Below, piece after piece: positions 26,004 to 36,910 of a DNA stretch of 42,277 nucleotides. Within the stretch, counting starts at the first letter, position 1. Each line of letters opens with the position of its first letter. The position numbers and the translations under genes were made by a program. The notes below the pieces were generated by a model. The model saw only the letters and a program-made list of their open reading frames with translations, was not told the DNA's origin and ran no database searches. Source of the DNA: Xanthomonas cannabis pv. cannabis (lineage in GTDB: Bacteria > Pseudomonadota > Gammaproteobacteria > Xanthomonadales > Xanthomonadaceae); the NCBI RefSeq assembly GCF_000802365.1, contig NZ_JSZE01000007.1:1-42277 (forward strand), read 5' to 3'.

Positions 26004-26858
26004 ATGGCCCGGAGTGAGCGCACCCGGCGCGGCTTGAGCCCGGTGGACTACGCCTACCCCGAGCATCTGCGCAGCACGCTGGAAACCCTGCCTGCCACGC
26101 CGGGCGTGTATCTCTTCCACGGGCAGGACGACGGACTGCCGCTGTACATCGGCAAGAGCATCAATCTGCGCGGACGGGTGATGGATCATTTCCGTACGCC
26201 CCGCGAAGCCGCGCTGCTGCGTCAGACCCGCCGGGTGAGCGTGATCGAAATGGCCGGCGATCTGGGCGCGCAACTGCTGGAGTCGCAACTGATCAAATCG
26301 ATGCGGCCGCTGTACAACCAGAAGCTGCGCCGCGTGCCGCGCCAGTTTTCGATCCGGCTGTATCGCGGCGAGGTGTCCATCGTGCATTCGGCCGAGAGCG
26401 ACCCCGCGCTGACACCGTGGCTGTACGGGCTGTACTCGAGCCCGCGCGCCGCCAAGGAGGCACTACGGCGGCTGGCCGATCGCGACCGCCTTTGCTACGG
26501 ACTGCTGGGGCTGGAGAGCGTCGCTGCCGGCCGGCCATGCTTCCGCGCCATGCTCAAACGCTGCGCCGGCGCCTGCCATGGCGCGGAAACGCTGGGCGAC
26601 CACGAGGAACGTCTGCGCGACGCGCTAGGGCACCTGGAACAGGCCGTCTGGCCATTTCCCGGCGCCGTGGCGGTGAAGGAACAGGGCGCGCATCTGACCC
26701 AGTTCCACGTGCTGCGCGACTGGCACTACCTGGGCAGCACGGCCTCGTTGGCCGCCGCGCGCAAGCTGAAGTCGGCGCCGGGAGACTTCGATCGCGACAG
26801 TTATCGCATCCTGCGCAAAGGCCTGCACACCCATCTGCACTGCGTGGCGTTGCTTTGA
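26004..26858 (+). CDS. cho: Excinuclease Cho (UvrC-like GIY-YIG endonuclease)
   Basis: A 284-residue protein. The GIY-YIG domain (about 28-110) reads PGVYLFHG...LPLYIGKS with Arg in NLRGRVMDHF and Glu in QLLESQLI, as in the UvrC N-terminal domain. The rest, with CYGLLGLE and KRCAGACHGAE, fits Cho, which makes the 3' incision beside bulky DNA lesions as an alternative to UvrC. The C-terminal UvrC parts are absent, as expected. A 232-bp gap separates it from the methyltransferase; a 6-bp hairpin (25812-25828) lies there. Confidence 0.87.
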   Translation: MARSERTRRGLSPVDYAYPEHLRSTLETLPATPGVYLFHGQDDGLPLYIGKSINLRGRVMDHFRTPREAALLRQTRRVSVIEMAGDLGAQLLESQLIKSMRPLYNQKLRRVPRQFSIRLYRGEVSIVHSAESDPALTPWLYGLYSSPRAAKEALRRLADRDRLCYGLLGLESVAAGRPCFRAMLKRCAGACHGAETLGDHEERLRDALGHLEQAVWPFPGAVAVKEQGAHLTQFHVLRDWHYLGSTASLAAARKLKSAPGDFDRDSYRILRKGLHTHLHCVALL

Positions 26859-26919
26859 TGCGCGTCGGCGCGGCGCCGTGCCGGGAGCGCACCAGGCACC
26901 TGCACCAACCGGCGAGCTG

Positions 26920-27195
26920 CTAACCCGCTTCGGCCGGGTCCGCCCGGTATTCCTTCGGGTCCAGAAAATCTGCCAGGCACGATCCCACGCGCAATGCCTG
27001 TTCGCGCGCGTCACCGCGATACTCGCCTTCGCCGGCGCCCTCGATGGTGGCCACCGGCGCCGCGCGGTCGCGGTGATAGACGAACGCGGTCGACATCCAG
27101 CGGGTGTCGCCCGGGGCCTGACTTTCCATGGTCTCCACGCGGAATTCACCGCAGTAGCCATGGATCAAGGTGCGTCGAAGAGTCTTGTGCGTCAT
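26920..27195 (-). CDS. Conserved hypothetical protein (91 aa)
   Basis: A 91-residue acidic protein starting MTHKTLRRTLIHGYCGEFRV and ending DFLDPKEYRADPAEAG. No signal peptide, membrane helix or known motif is seen. The sequence has normal coding character and a plausible ATG at 27195, so I accept it as real. It is convergent with cho. I do not assign a function. Confidence 0.6.
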   Translation of the reverse strand: MTHKTLRRTLIHGYCGEFRVETMESQAPGDTRWMSTAFVYHRDRAAPVATIEGAGEGEYRGDAREQALRVGSCLADFLDPKEYRADPAEAG

Positions 27196-27469
27196 GCGCA
27201 GAGTATTGCCGCGCCAGGTTGAAGATGACGTGGAAACCCGCGGCAACATCCGCACAGATGCGCAACAGCAGCTGCAGCGGAACGATCTAGAACAGCGGAG
27301 CAGGATTGCCGTCGCGTCACTGCGTCGATGCCAGCGCGGCGATATCCGGCGTGCATGAAAACGCACGCATCAGCGCAATCGCCCCGGGCTGGGACATCGC
27401 AACATGCAACGTGAGGAAGACGACGAATCCGGATCTAACCGGGAAGCCTTGCGAATGCAGGCTTGAAAA

Positions 27470-27545
27470 TGGTGGCCGAGGACGGAATCGAACCGCCGAC
27501 ACGGGGATTTTCAATCCCCTGCTCTACCAACTGAGCTACTCGGCC
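27470..27545 (-). tRNA. tRNA-Phe (GAA)
   Basis: A 76-nt cloverleaf including an encoded 3' CCA. Acceptor GGCCGAG pairs with CTCGGCC; D arm AGCTCAGTTGGTAGAGC; anticodon stem GGGGA/TCCCC with loop TTGAAAA, anticodon GAA; T arm with GTTCGATTC. It reads on the minus strand. No integrase or attachment duplicate was seen beside it. Confidence 0.98.
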
Positions 27546-27583
27546 ACTACCTGCGACGCGATGCCTGCGTTGCGAGGAGGCGC

Positions 27584-27612
27584 ATCATAGCGAGCAGGCG
27601 CACTTTGGGCAA
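27584..27612 (-). promoter_or_regulatory. Sigma-70 promoter of tRNA-Phe
   Basis: On the minus strand TTGCCC (27607-27612) and TATGAT (27584-27589) are 17 nt apart, an excellent -35/-10 pair about 38 nt upstream of the tRNA 5' end. Confidence 0.75.
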
Positions 27613-27724
27613 GCGTTGTGACCAACTTTGTTGCAGCGTGGCGTCGTCGCCTGATTTCTTGCACCGGTTCACGCCGCGCAGGGAGGCGCATCGCCTAGCC
27701 TGCGCGCGTCCATCGGAGATCGTC

Positions 27725-28261
27725 ATGCGCCTGTCTTGCCTGCTGTGGTCGTGCCTCGCCCTGCTGCCACTGGCTGCGTCCGCGCAGCAACCGGTGCGCG
27801 CGGTCCCGCAGCTGGATATCTCGCGCTACGCAGGGCAGTGGCATGAGATCGCGCATCTACCGGTGTCGTTTCAGAAAAAGTGCCGCAGCGATATCACCGC
27901 CAGCTACACCTTGCGCGACGATGGCTTGATCGGCGTGCGCAATGGCTGCCGCACCGCCGATGGCAGCCTGACCCAGGCCGATGGCGTGGCGCGACCGGTC
28001 GACGGCCATCCGGGGCAGTTGCAGGTACGCTTCGCGCCCGAATGGCTGAGCTGGCTGCCGCTGGTCTGGGCCGATTATTGGGTGATCGCGCTCGACCCGG
28101 ACTATCAATGGGCGCTGGTCGGCGAGCCGGATCGCAACTATCTGTGGATCCTGTCGCGCTCGCCACAGATGCCGCGTGCGCAGTTCGAGCAGCTCAAGGC
28201 CCGTGCCACGCAGATGGGCTACGACCTGTCGCCGCTGATCGTGGCCGCGCCCGTGCTGTGA
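27725..28261 (+). CDS. Bacterial lipocalin (Blc-like), secreted
   Basis: A 178-residue protein with signal peptide MRLSCLLWSCLALLPLAASA cut before QQP. The lipocalin motif YAGQWHEIAHLP (G-x-W) and the late motif YLWILSRSPQM are present, with Cys pairs that may form a disulfide. Blc-type lipocalins bind fatty acids or lysolipids in the envelope. Unlike E. coli Blc it has no clear lipobox at the cleavage site, so it may be soluble in the periplasm. GGAG lies about 6 nt before ATG 27725. Confidence 0.9.
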   Translation: MRLSCLLWSCLALLPLAASAQQPVRAVPQLDISRYAGQWHEIAHLPVSFQKKCRSDITASYTLRDDGLIGVRNGCRTADGSLTQADGVARPVDGHPGQLQVRFAPEWLSWLPLVWADYWVIALDPDYQWALVGEPDRNYLWILSRSPQMPRAQFEQLKARATQMGYDLSPLIVAAPVL

Positions 28262-28366
28262 GCCGGGTACCCCGCTCCCGGGCGGGCGGGGCTGGCATCG
28301 GGCGCAAGGCGGCGTCCGTACTGCGTAGTATTCTTGGCGCCGCCTCAGCCGCCAAGGACCCCTTAC

Positions 28367-28843
28367 ATGCGTCGTGCCTCCCGCCTCCTGATCGTGTCGC
28401 TGGCCTGTGGCCTGCTGTTGAGCGCTTGCGGCGGCGCGGTGCGCCGCGTGTCCGAGCCGGCCGCCAGCATCCAGCAGCTCACCGTCCGCGCCGATGGCAG
28501 CTGGTCGGTCGACCTGCGCCTGCAGAACTACAGCAGCATCCCGATGCAGTTCGAGCGCGTGGCGCTGGAGATCTCTGCTGGCGAGCAGGTGGCCGGCAAG
28601 CTCGACCGGGCGGTGGGCATGTCCATCGGCCCGGAAACCGCCGATATCGTCACCGTCACCGTGCAGCCCACCTCGCTGGGCCGCATCACCGTGGCCGATG
28701 TGCTGGCCGGCGGCCGCTCGCTGCCCTACACCCTCAAGGGCACGGTATGGGCCACCCCGCAGGACAAGAAACAACGCGAGTTCGCGGTGGAATCGCGCAA
28801 CACGCTCAGCCCGGCCCCCGGCCTCAATGGCGTGCTGCGCTGA
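28367..28843 (+). CDS. LEA14-like (water stress/hypersensitive domain) lipoprotein
   Basis: A 158-residue lipoprotein: signal MRRASRLLIVSLACGLLLSAC with lipobox LSAC. The following about 130 residues have the beta-rich pattern of late embryogenesis abundant LEA14-type domains (LTVRADGSWSVDLRLQNYSS...). Such domains occur in desiccation-related proteins of plants and bacteria. Only 37 nt separate it from the acyl-CoA dehydrogenase gene, so they may share a transcript. Function in the cell is unknown. Confidence 0.75.
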   Translation: MRRASRLLIVSLACGLLLSACGGAVRRVSEPAASIQQLTVRADGSWSVDLRLQNYSSIPMQFERVALEISAGEQVAGKLDRAVGMSIGPETADIVTVTVQPTSLGRITVADVLAGGRSLPYTLKGTVWATPQDKKQREFAVESRNTLSPAPGLNGVLR

Positions 28844-28880
28844 CGCGCACGCCCTCCCGCACCCGCTTCAAGGATCCCGC

Positions 28881-30674
<1,794 letters not shown>

Positions 30675-30705
30675 GCGCCATCATCGCAGCTGGCTGCCGC
30701 TGTCG

Positions 30706-30775
30706 TAGGAGCGGACCTGGCCGCGACGAGGCATTACCGGTCGGCAAGACGTCGCGCCCGAGTGAGTTCCTGTGG
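30706..30775. repeat. Degenerate GTAG-REP copy
   Basis: GTAGGAGCGG (30706-30715) with inner GCGG/CCGC stem, then GTCGCGCCCGAGTGAGTTCC (near 30751-30770), resembling the second arm of the element at 10507-10573 with several changes. It lies just after the acyl-CoA dehydrogenase gene. Confidence 0.5.
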
Positions 30776-30921
30776 CTAAGTGAGGCCTGCAACGGGTCTG
30801 AACATTGGTGACGCAGCGCGGCGGCATCGCCGCCGGGGCGGCTGGGCCGGGACGTGCTGACCCCTATTGCAAGACGCGCACCAAGCCGTTCGCCGCGATA
30901 CACAAACTGTCAACGATCGGG

Positions 30922-30927
30922 TATAAG
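30922..30927 (+). promoter_or_regulatory. Possible -10 box of the HNH gene
   Basis: TATAAG (30922-30927) lies 11 nt before the HNH ATG; no good -35 is seen. If real, the mRNA would have almost no leader. Confidence 0.3.
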
Positions 30928-30938
30928 CTGTTGTCCCG

Positions 30939-31595
30939 ATGGAGACAGACACGCACGTAGGTGATGTGATCTTCCCCGGAGGCGCCTCTGCCCCGGTCGC
31001 GGGCAGCGCTGTCGCTGCGATCCAGCCACTTCCCAGCCTGCGTCTGCTGTCGCTCGATGCGCACGGCCGGGTGCTGGACTGGATCAACTGGCAGGACGCC
31101 GCCTGCCTGTATGCACGCGACGCGGTGTCCTGGACGCTGGGCGAGCCCTGCATGCAGATCCACGGCGGCATTTCGCGGCTGACCGGCGAGCGCAGCACAC
31201 TGGAGCTGCACCCAATCATCGCCGCGCGCGGCCACGCCCGCTCGCGTGCGCTGGACCCCACCCCGACGCTCAGCAATACCGCGCTGTTCGCGCGTGACTC
31301 CCAACTGTGCATGTACTGCGGCCAGCACTTCAGCCGCCCGCACCTCACCCGCGACCACGTCATGCCGGTCTCCAAGGGCGGGCGCGACACATGGGAGAAC
31401 GTGGTCACCGCGTGCTTCCAGTGCAACTCGCGCAAGGCCAACCGCACGCCGCAGCAAGCGCACATGCCGCTGCTGGCGGTGCCGTACCGACCGAGCTGGA
31501 TCGAGCACCTGATCCTGTCCAACCGCAATATCCTGTCGGACCAGATGGCCTTCCTGCGTGCGCAGCTGCCCAAGCGCTCGAAACTGTCGCTGTAG
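30939..31595 (+). CDS. HNH endonuclease family protein
   Basis: A 218-residue protein. The C-terminal half (about 120-175) holds an HNH/McrA-like zinc site: CMYCGQHF, then [19 protein letters not shown] and [13 protein letters not shown], i.e. two CxxC pairs plus His-Asn residues of the beta-beta-alpha metal fold. The N-terminal half is not recognised. Such stand-alone HNH proteins are widespread; no phage, toxin or methylase gene lies nearby, so the biological target is unknown. Confidence 0.85.
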   Translation: METDTHVGDVIFPGGASAPVAGSAVAAIQPLPSLRLLSLDAHGRVLDWINWQDAACLYARDAVSWTLGEPCMQIHGGISRLTGERSTLELHPIIAARGHARSRALDPTPTLSNTALFARDSQLCMYCGQHFSRPHLTRDHVMPVSKGGRDTWENVVTACFQCNSRKANRTPQQAHMPLLAVPYRPSWIEHLILSNRNILSDQMAFLRAQLPKRSKLSL

Positions 31596-31819
31596 GTCGC
31601 CGGTGCCCGGCGGCGCACGCGTCGATGCATTGCAGGGACGGCAACGGCCCAAGCGCCATGGCGATCGCGGCGGTAGCACTGGCCGCGTGCACCACGACCA
31701 CGCTGCAAAGCGCTCACGATGGCGCGCTCGACCATTACCGCCGGCTGACAGCTGAACCGGTTTGCTTGCCCGGCCTTCGCCTGGGGAGGACAATGTGGTT
31801 TCAGAAGATTGACACGATG

Positions 31820-33736
31820 ATGATCGACTCCACCCGCTACCCGCGCCTGTCCCGCATCCAGACCCCCGACGACCTGCGCAGCTTCGACGAGGCCGATCTT
31901 GCGGCGATCGCCGACGAGCTGCGTGCCTATCTCATCGAATCGGTGGGCAAGAGCGGCGGGCACTTTGCCGCCGGCCTGGGCGTGATCGAACTCACCGTGG
32001 CCCTGCACTACCTGTATCAGACGCCGGTCGATCAGCTGGTGTGGGACGTCGGGCATCAGACCTACCCGCACAAGATCCTCACCGGCCGTCGCGACCAGAT
32101 CCACACGGTCAAGCAGAAGGACGGCGTGGCGCCGTTTCCCAAGCGCGAAGAGAGCATCTACGACACCTTTGGCGTCGGCCATTCGTCCACCTCGATCTCG
32201 GCCGCGCTGGGCATGGCGATCGCCGCGCAGCGCAACGGCGACGACCGCAGGGTGGTCGCCGTGATCGGCGATGGCGCCATGACCGCCGGCATGGTCTACG
32301 AGGCGCTCAACCACGCCGGCGGGATGGATCCGGAGCCGAACCTGCTGGTGGTGCTCAACGACAACCGCATGTCGATCTCCGAGGCGGTGGGCGGGCTGAC
32401 CAAGATGCTGGGCCGTGCCAGCGGCAGCCGTACCCTCAATGCCATCCGCGAGGGCGGCAAGAAGATCCTCGGCGACAAGAAGAACAATCCCACCGCGCGC
32501 TTCGTGCGGCGCTGGGAGGAGCACTGGAAGGGCATGTTCGTGCCGTCCACCCTGTTCGAGGAAATGGGCTTTCATTACACCGGCCCGATCGACGGCCACG
32601 ACCTGCCCAGCCTGGTCAGCGCGCTCAAGACGCTCAAGACCCTCAAGGGCCCGCAGCTGCTGCACGTCATCACCACCAAGGGCAAGGGCTACGAGCTGGC
32701 CGAAGGCGACCAGATCGGCTATCACGCCGTTGGCCCGTTCGACCCGAGCAAGGGCCTGGTGGCCAAGGCCGGCGCCAGGAAGCCGACCTATACCGACGTG
32801 TTCAGCGACTGGGTCTGCGACATGGCGGCGGCCGAGCCCAAGCTGCTGGTGATCACCCCGGCGATGCGCGAAGGCTCCGGCCTGGTGCGTTTCAGCAAGG
32901 AGTATCCGCAGCGCTATTTCGACGTTGCGATCGCCGAGCAACACGCGGTGACGCTGGCCGCGGGCATGGCCACGCAAGGTGCCAAGCCGGTAGTGGCGAT
33001 CTATTCCACCTTCCTGCAGCGCGGCTACGACCAGCTGGTGCACGACGTGGCGGTGCAGCAGCTGGACGTGCTGTTCGCGATCGACCGCGGCGGCGTGGTC
33101 GGCCCGGATGGCGCCACCCATGCCGGAAACCTGGATCTGAGCTTCCTGCGTTGCGTGCCGCACATGGTGGTCATGGCACCGGCCGACGAAGCCGAATGCC
33201 GGCAGATGCTGAGCACCGGCGTGCGTTACGAAGGCCCGGCCGCAGTGCGTTACCCGCGCGGCACCGGACCCGGCGTGGCGCTGGATGCCTCGCTGGCCAC
33301 CCTGCCCATCGGCAAGGCGCAGCTGCGTCATAACGGGTCGCGCATTGCGCTGCTGGGCTTTGGCGTGACCGTGGAAGCCGCGGAAGCGGTCGGCCGCGAA
33401 CTTGGCCTGACCGTAGTCAACATGCGCTTCGTCAAACCGCTCGACAAGACCATGCTGCTGGAGCTGGCCAGGACCCACGATGGCTTCGTCACCATCGAAG
33501 ACAATGTGGTTGCCGGCGGTGCGGGCTCCGGCGTGTCCGAGTTGCTCAATGCCGAGGGCGTGACCATGCCGATGCTGCAGCTGGGCCTGCCGGACAGCTT
33601 CCAGCATCACGCCAGCCGCGAAGACCTGCTGGCCGAAGCCGGCATCGACCAGGCCGGCATCCGCGCTGCGGTGCTCAAGCGCTGGCCGCAACTGATGACG
33701 ACCCACACGCCGCCATTGAACGCAGCGGCGGGTTGA
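31820..33736 (+). CDS. dxs: 1-deoxy-D-xylulose-5-phosphate synthase
   Basis: A 638-residue thiamine diphosphate enzyme joining pyruvate and glyceraldehyde 3-phosphate, first step of the MEP isoprenoid route. Seen: [15 protein letters not shown], ThDP/Mg motif [18 protein letters not shown], catalytic [16 protein letters not shown] and the C-terminal transketolase domain ending near 630. The start [10 protein letters not shown] is the one I recall for Xanthomonas Dxs. The frame is open further upstream, with ATGs at 31817, 31793 and 31658. It is convergent with the gum-side operon. It supplies precursors for the polyprenyl carrier of xanthan, though this link is general. Confidence 0.96.
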   Translation: MIDSTRYPRLSRIQTPDDLRSFDEADLAAIADELRAYLIESVGKSGGHFAAGLGVIELTVALHYLYQTPVDQLVWDVGHQTYPHKILTGRRDQIHTVKQKDGVAPFPKREESIYDTFGVGHSSTSISAALGMAIAAQRNGDDRRVVAVIGDGAMTAGMVYEALNHAGGMDPEPNLLVVLNDNRMSISEAVGGLTKMLGRASGSRTLNAIREGGKKILGDKKNNPTARFVRRWEEHWKGMFVPSTLFEEMGFHYTGPIDGHDLPSLVSALKTLKTLKGPQLLHVITTKGKGYELAEGDQIGYHAVGPFDPSKGLVAKAGARKPTYTDVFSDWVCDMAAAEPKLLVITPAMREGSGLVRFSKEYPQRYFDVAIAEQHAVTLAAGMATQGAKPVVAIYSTFLQRGYDQLVHDVAVQQLDVLFAIDRGGVVGPDGATHAGNLDLSFLRCVPHMVVMAPADEAECRQMLSTGVRYEGPAAVRYPRGTGPGVALDASLATLPIGKAQLRHNGSRIALLGFGVTVEAAEAVGRELGLTVVNMRFVKPLDKTMLLELARTHDGFVTIEDNVVAGGAGSGVSELLNAEGVTMPMLQLGLPDSFQHHASREDLLAEAGIDQAGIRAAVLKRWPQLMTTHTPPLNAAAG

Positions 33737-33863
33737 TTTCAACCGGCGCGCCGCGAGGTTCGGCCTGCGCGTGGGGAGCGCCGGGGCAGCACTGACCGGC
33801 CCACCTGTGACGCGCGCTCTGTCCCTGGTCCACATGCGGAGGCTTGCCTGGGCTTCAATGGGC

Positions 33864-33895
33864 GCGGCATGGTGCCCTGCACGCCACCATGCCGC
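33864..33895. terminator. Hairpin between convergent dxs and glycosyltransferase genes
   Basis: A perfect 11-bp inverted repeat GCGGCATGGTG (33864-33874) / CACCATGCCGC (33885-33895) with a 10-nt loop lies in the 184-bp convergent gap. No U-tract follows, so it is at best a bidirectional stabiliser or weak terminator. Confidence 0.4.
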
Positions 33896-33920
33896 CGCGG
33901 GCGGCGCTGGCGCGGTGGCG

Positions 33921-35177
33921 TCACTCCTGCAGTAGCGCGCCGGTATCTGCGAACGCTTGCACCAGCTGCACGACGCGCTGCTGCGCGTGGATCGCCTGCA
34001 GCTCCGCCTGCAGGCGACGTACGCCGCACGGCGGCTCGGTCGCGGCAAGGGCCTCATCCAGTCGTGCCGGCAGCTCATCCAGGTTGCGCAGCCAGGTTGC
34101 CGCACCGGCAGCCTGCAGACGCGCGGCGTGGTCGAACTGGTCGTAGTCCAGCGGATACACAATCGCAGGCAGCCCCGCTGCCAGACAGGCGTAGAGGATG
34201 CCGGCGCCGCCGTGGTGGACGACCAGCGCGTACCGCGGCAGATGCTGCGCGTAATCCACGTACGGCAGCCGCTGATAATTGCCCTGCCCCTGCTGTTGCG
34301 GCGCGGCCGTATCGCCATCGCTGAAATGAAAGATCACCTCGGGGAACCGCGGCGCCAGCGCGCGCAATACCTCGTCCATGCGCTGTTTGACCCACTGCAG
34401 ATGCGTGCCCAGCGTCACCAGCACATGCCGGCGCCCGTCGACGAAGCCGGGAGGCGCCACCTCGGACGGCGGCGTGCACAGTTGTGGCCCTACAAAGCGC
34501 AAGGCGGCGGGCCAGCGCCGGGCGAACTCGAACGCGGGCACGCCCAGGGCCAGGATGCACTGCGGCGAATACACCGCCTCGCTGCGGTCGCGGCGGTACA
34601 GCGCCGGCAACCCGCACGCGCGCATCTGGCGGCGATAGCAGGCATGCAAGCTGCGCTTGAAGCCGCGCGTCAGCCGCCGCGCCAGCGCATGCCACATGCG
34701 CTGGCGCAGGGTAGTGGCCGGTCGCAGCCCACCGAAGTAGGCCGGCGGCCCGTCGCCGGCTTCGATCACGCACGGCGACGGCATGCTGGTCCACCACGCG
34801 ATACCCTCCGCCTGCGCGGCCAGCCCGGCGCTGGGCAGGGTGAAATCGACGATCACCAGATCCGGCCGTCGTGCGCGCCAGTCCGTCTTCAGCGCATCGC
34901 CCAGCTGCGCCATCAGGCCGAGCGCGGCGTGCAGCTGCCGGCGCAGGCGCAACGGATGATGGCCCACCGCATGCGGTGGGTTGGCAATATCCAGCAGCAC
35001 ACGATCGGCCTGCGCGTCCAGCACGCTGACCGCGCGCAGCCCGCACGCCGCAATGCGCGCCTGCGCCGCCGGCGTACTGATGACGCGCACATCGTGGTCA
35101 GGCGCCAGCTGGCGTGCAATGGCCAGGATCGGATGCAGGTGGCCGCTGTACGGCGGGGCGACCAGATCAATCCGCAT
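33921..35177 (-). CDS. MGT/UGT-type glycosyltransferase (GT1-like)
   Basis: A 418-residue GT-B fold enzyme. The N-terminus MRIDLVAPPYSGHLHPILAI carries the acceptor-side His of the family. The donor-site region reads YALVVHHGGAGILYACLAAG then YPLDYDQFDHAARL, the HHGG...DQ pattern of macrolide and sterol glycosyltransferases. It should move a sugar from a nucleotide sugar to a lipid-like acceptor. ATG 35177 overlaps the hydrolase-like gene by 11 nt. It is the last gene of the run that starts at gumO and probably adds the final sugar. Confidence 0.88.
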   Translation of the reverse strand: MRIDLVAPPYSGHLHPILAIARQLAPDHDVRVISTPAAQARIAACGLRAVSVLDAQADRVLLDIANPPHAVGHHPLRLRRQLHAALGLMAQLGDALKTDWRARRPDLVIVDFTLPSAGLAAQAEGIAWWTSMPSPCVIEAGDGPPAYFGGLRPATTLRQRMWHALARRLTRGFKRSLHACYRRQMRACGLPALYRRDRSEAVYSPQCILALGVPAFEFARRWPAALRFVGPQLCTPPSEVAPPGFVDGRRHVLVTLGTHLQWVKQRMDEVLRALAPRFPEVIFHFSDGDTAAPQQQGQGNYQRLPYVDYAQHLPRYALVVHHGGAGILYACLAAGLPAIVYPLDYDQFDHAARLQAAGAATWLRNLDELPARLDEALAATEPPCGVRRLQAELQAIHAQQRVVQLVQAFADTGALLQE

Positions 35178-35766
35178 GCAGGCTGCTCCGCAAGTGCTGC
35201 TCGACCTCGGCGACGAAGGCCCGGCAGCTGGCCAGCACGCTCGCGCTGCGTAGATAGTCCATGTGGCCACAGCGTGGCGCGTGCGCCACCGCACCATCGA
35301 ACAGCGCGCGCGAGAGCCAGTCACCGCGCCCCTGCACCACGCGTAGCTGCCCGAACGCGCCAGGCGCGCGGCAGACCGGCCCATAGGCGAACACGGCCAG
35401 CCGCGCACGCGCCGACTGCGGCAACTGCAGGGCCGTCAACAACTGCAAGCCGCAACTGCCGGCCAGCAGCACGGTCATCGGGCTGTGCTGCAGCAAGCCA
35501 GCCACGCGCGCGCGATCGGCAGATGCGACGCGCCCGGCGCGCGCACCCAGATACTGGCGCGCGTTGGACAGGCTCGCGCGCCACAGCGGGGTGCGCCGAT
35601 GCGGCGCGCTGTCTGGGCGATACGGGTAATTGCAGTCGATCAGCCGGCGGCCCCCACCCTGCAACGCCTGCAGAAACTGCTGCTGCTCCGCGCTCAAGGC
35701 GCAGCGTGCCCGGTCGCTCTGCCCGGTCAGGAACGCAATCTGCAGCAAGGGGCGCTCATTCGGCAC
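35167..35766 (-). CDS. Small alpha/beta-hydrolase-like protein of the gumO-gumP operon
   Basis: A 199-residue protein with GTG 35766 as likely start (VPNERPLLQIAFLTGQSD...), because an 11-nt overlap with the glycosyltransferase gene mirrors the overlap at its own 3' end. The only ATG in frame lies far inside the upstream gene. A segment MTVLLAGSCGLQLL fits a nucleophile elbow (A-G-S-C-G, Ser in the middle), and CGHMDYL near the C-terminus could supply the His. No signal peptide. I infer an alpha/beta hydrolase fold, but identity below family level is not certain. A thioesterase or transferase role on the operon's acyl product is possible. Confidence 0.6.
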   Translation of the reverse strand: MPNERPLLQIAFLTGQSDRARCALSAEQQQFLQALQGGGRRLIDCNYPYRPDSAPHRRTPLWRASLSNARQYLGARAGRVASADRARVAGLLQHSPMTVLLAGSCGLQLLTALQLPQSARARLAVFAYGPVCRAPGAFGQLRVVQGRGDWLSRALFDGAVAHAPRCGHMDYLRSASVLASCRAFVAEVEQHLRSSLHAD

Positions 35767-36910
35767 GAAAGCGACCGTTCGCGAGTACGCGGTAGCGGCG
35801 GGTGCGCCAGCGGATGATGCGCACCCCTGCAGCGTGCAACAGGTGCAGCGGCTGCAGACACTCCGCGCACACCGACAGCAGCGGACGGTGGCGCAGCGCA
35901 CCGGTCACGCGCCATTGCACGGCGCACAGCAGCAGTGCGCGGAGCAGCAAGGTGGCAACCACAATGGCTGCACCCGGCCAGCCGGGCGGCATGCACGCAC
36001 ACAGCAGCATGGCCAGCAGCACGACCGGCGGCAATCCTTGCAGCAACACGATGGCTGCACGCACGCGCACGGGTTGTTGCCGCAGCAGGATCAGCCCGAA
36101 CAGCATCCACCGGTGCATCTGGCGTGCATAGCTCGCCAGGTCCGGCAGTGCGGTGCGCATCTCCACCGGCGCGGTGGATTGCCACAGGCGCCCTCCCCGT
36201 TCGCGCACCAGGGACGCGACGGCAAGATCGTCGGTCAGCTGGTCCAGCAGTGCGGCAAAGCCGCCCCAGGCGCGCAGCTGCGCAGTCCGCGCGGCATAGC
36301 ACATGCCATTGAGTGTCACCGGCGCCGCAAACGGCAGCCAGCCCAGGTAGGTGAGCGCTGCATTGTTGTTGACGAATTGCGAGAGCAGGCGCCCGGCCAA
36401 CGTGTCGCTGTCGCGGTAATACGGCAACGCGGTCACGACGTCGGCATGGGTGAGGTCCTGCAACAGCTGCGTCAAGGCGTGGCTGCCAAGGTGCGCGTCA
36501 TCATCCAGGATCAGACTGATCGGCGCACGCACGCCCGGCAAGGCATGCTGCAGTTTCCAGGCCTTGGGGTTGATGCCCGGTGGCGCCGGCGGCACCAGCA
36601 TGCGGGCAATCCGCACCTGTGGAAACCGGGCGATCAGCGCATCGGCCACCGTGTTGCCTGCGACGTCGTCTGCATCCAGCAACCACACGAACTGCGCCCG
36701 TGGCAGGGCTCGCAGGTTGGACGCCAGCACCTCCTGCAGGTGCGCATCACCGCCGAGAATCGGTTGCAGCACGGCCACCTCGGCCTGCGTTGCGGCGATA
36801 CCGCCAGCCAGGCCGGGGTGCGCGCCGCGCATGACCCACAACGCGGCTGCAGACTTGATCAGCAGCAGGCCCAGATACGCGGCAGCCAGGGCGAGCGTGG
36901 CTAGGCCCAC
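35756..36910 (-). CDS. Ceramide glucosyltransferase-like GT2/GT21 membrane enzyme
   Basis: A 384-residue GT-A enzyme starting at GTG 36910 with a membrane helix (VGLATLALAAAYLGLLLI), and more membrane segments near the C-terminus (PPVVLLAMLLCACMPPGWPG). Diagnostic residues of the glucosylceramide synthase branch are in place: DADD (79-82), NPKAWKL (114-120), DDD (136-138), TDD (226-228) and QMHRW (264-268), the (Q/R)xxRW motif. It should attach a hexose to a lipid hydroxyl at the inner membrane. It overlaps the SDR gene by 10 nt and the hydrolase-like gene by 11 nt. Confidence 0.82.
   Translation of the reverse strand: MGLATLALAAAYLGLLLIKSAAALWVMRGAHPGLAGGIAATQAEVAVLQPILGGDAHLQEVLASNLRALPRAQFVWLLDADDVAGNTVADALIARFPQVRIARMLVPPAPPGINPKAWKLQHALPGVRAPISLILDDDAHLGSHALTQLLQDLTHADVVTALPYYRDSDTLAGRLLSQFVNNNAALTYLGWLPFAAPVTLNGMCYAARTAQLRAWGGFAALLDQLTDDLAVASLVRERGGRLWQSTAPVEMRTALPDLASYARQMHRWMLFGLILLRQQPVRVRAAIVLLQGLPPVVLLAMLLCACMPPGWPGAAIVVATLLLRALLLCAVQWRVTGALRHRPLLSVCAECLQPLHLLHAAGVRIIRWRTRRYRVLANGRFRAE

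Noticed and set aside
27470..27545. tRNA-Phe as a genomic-island insertion site
   Set aside because: No integrase, no direct repeat of the tRNA 3' end and no shift in gene type was seen on either side.
30776..34318. 1180-codon minus-strand open frame opposite dxs and the HNH gene
   Set aside because: Dxs motifs are complete on the plus strand; the antisense product shows no domain and is compositionally biased.
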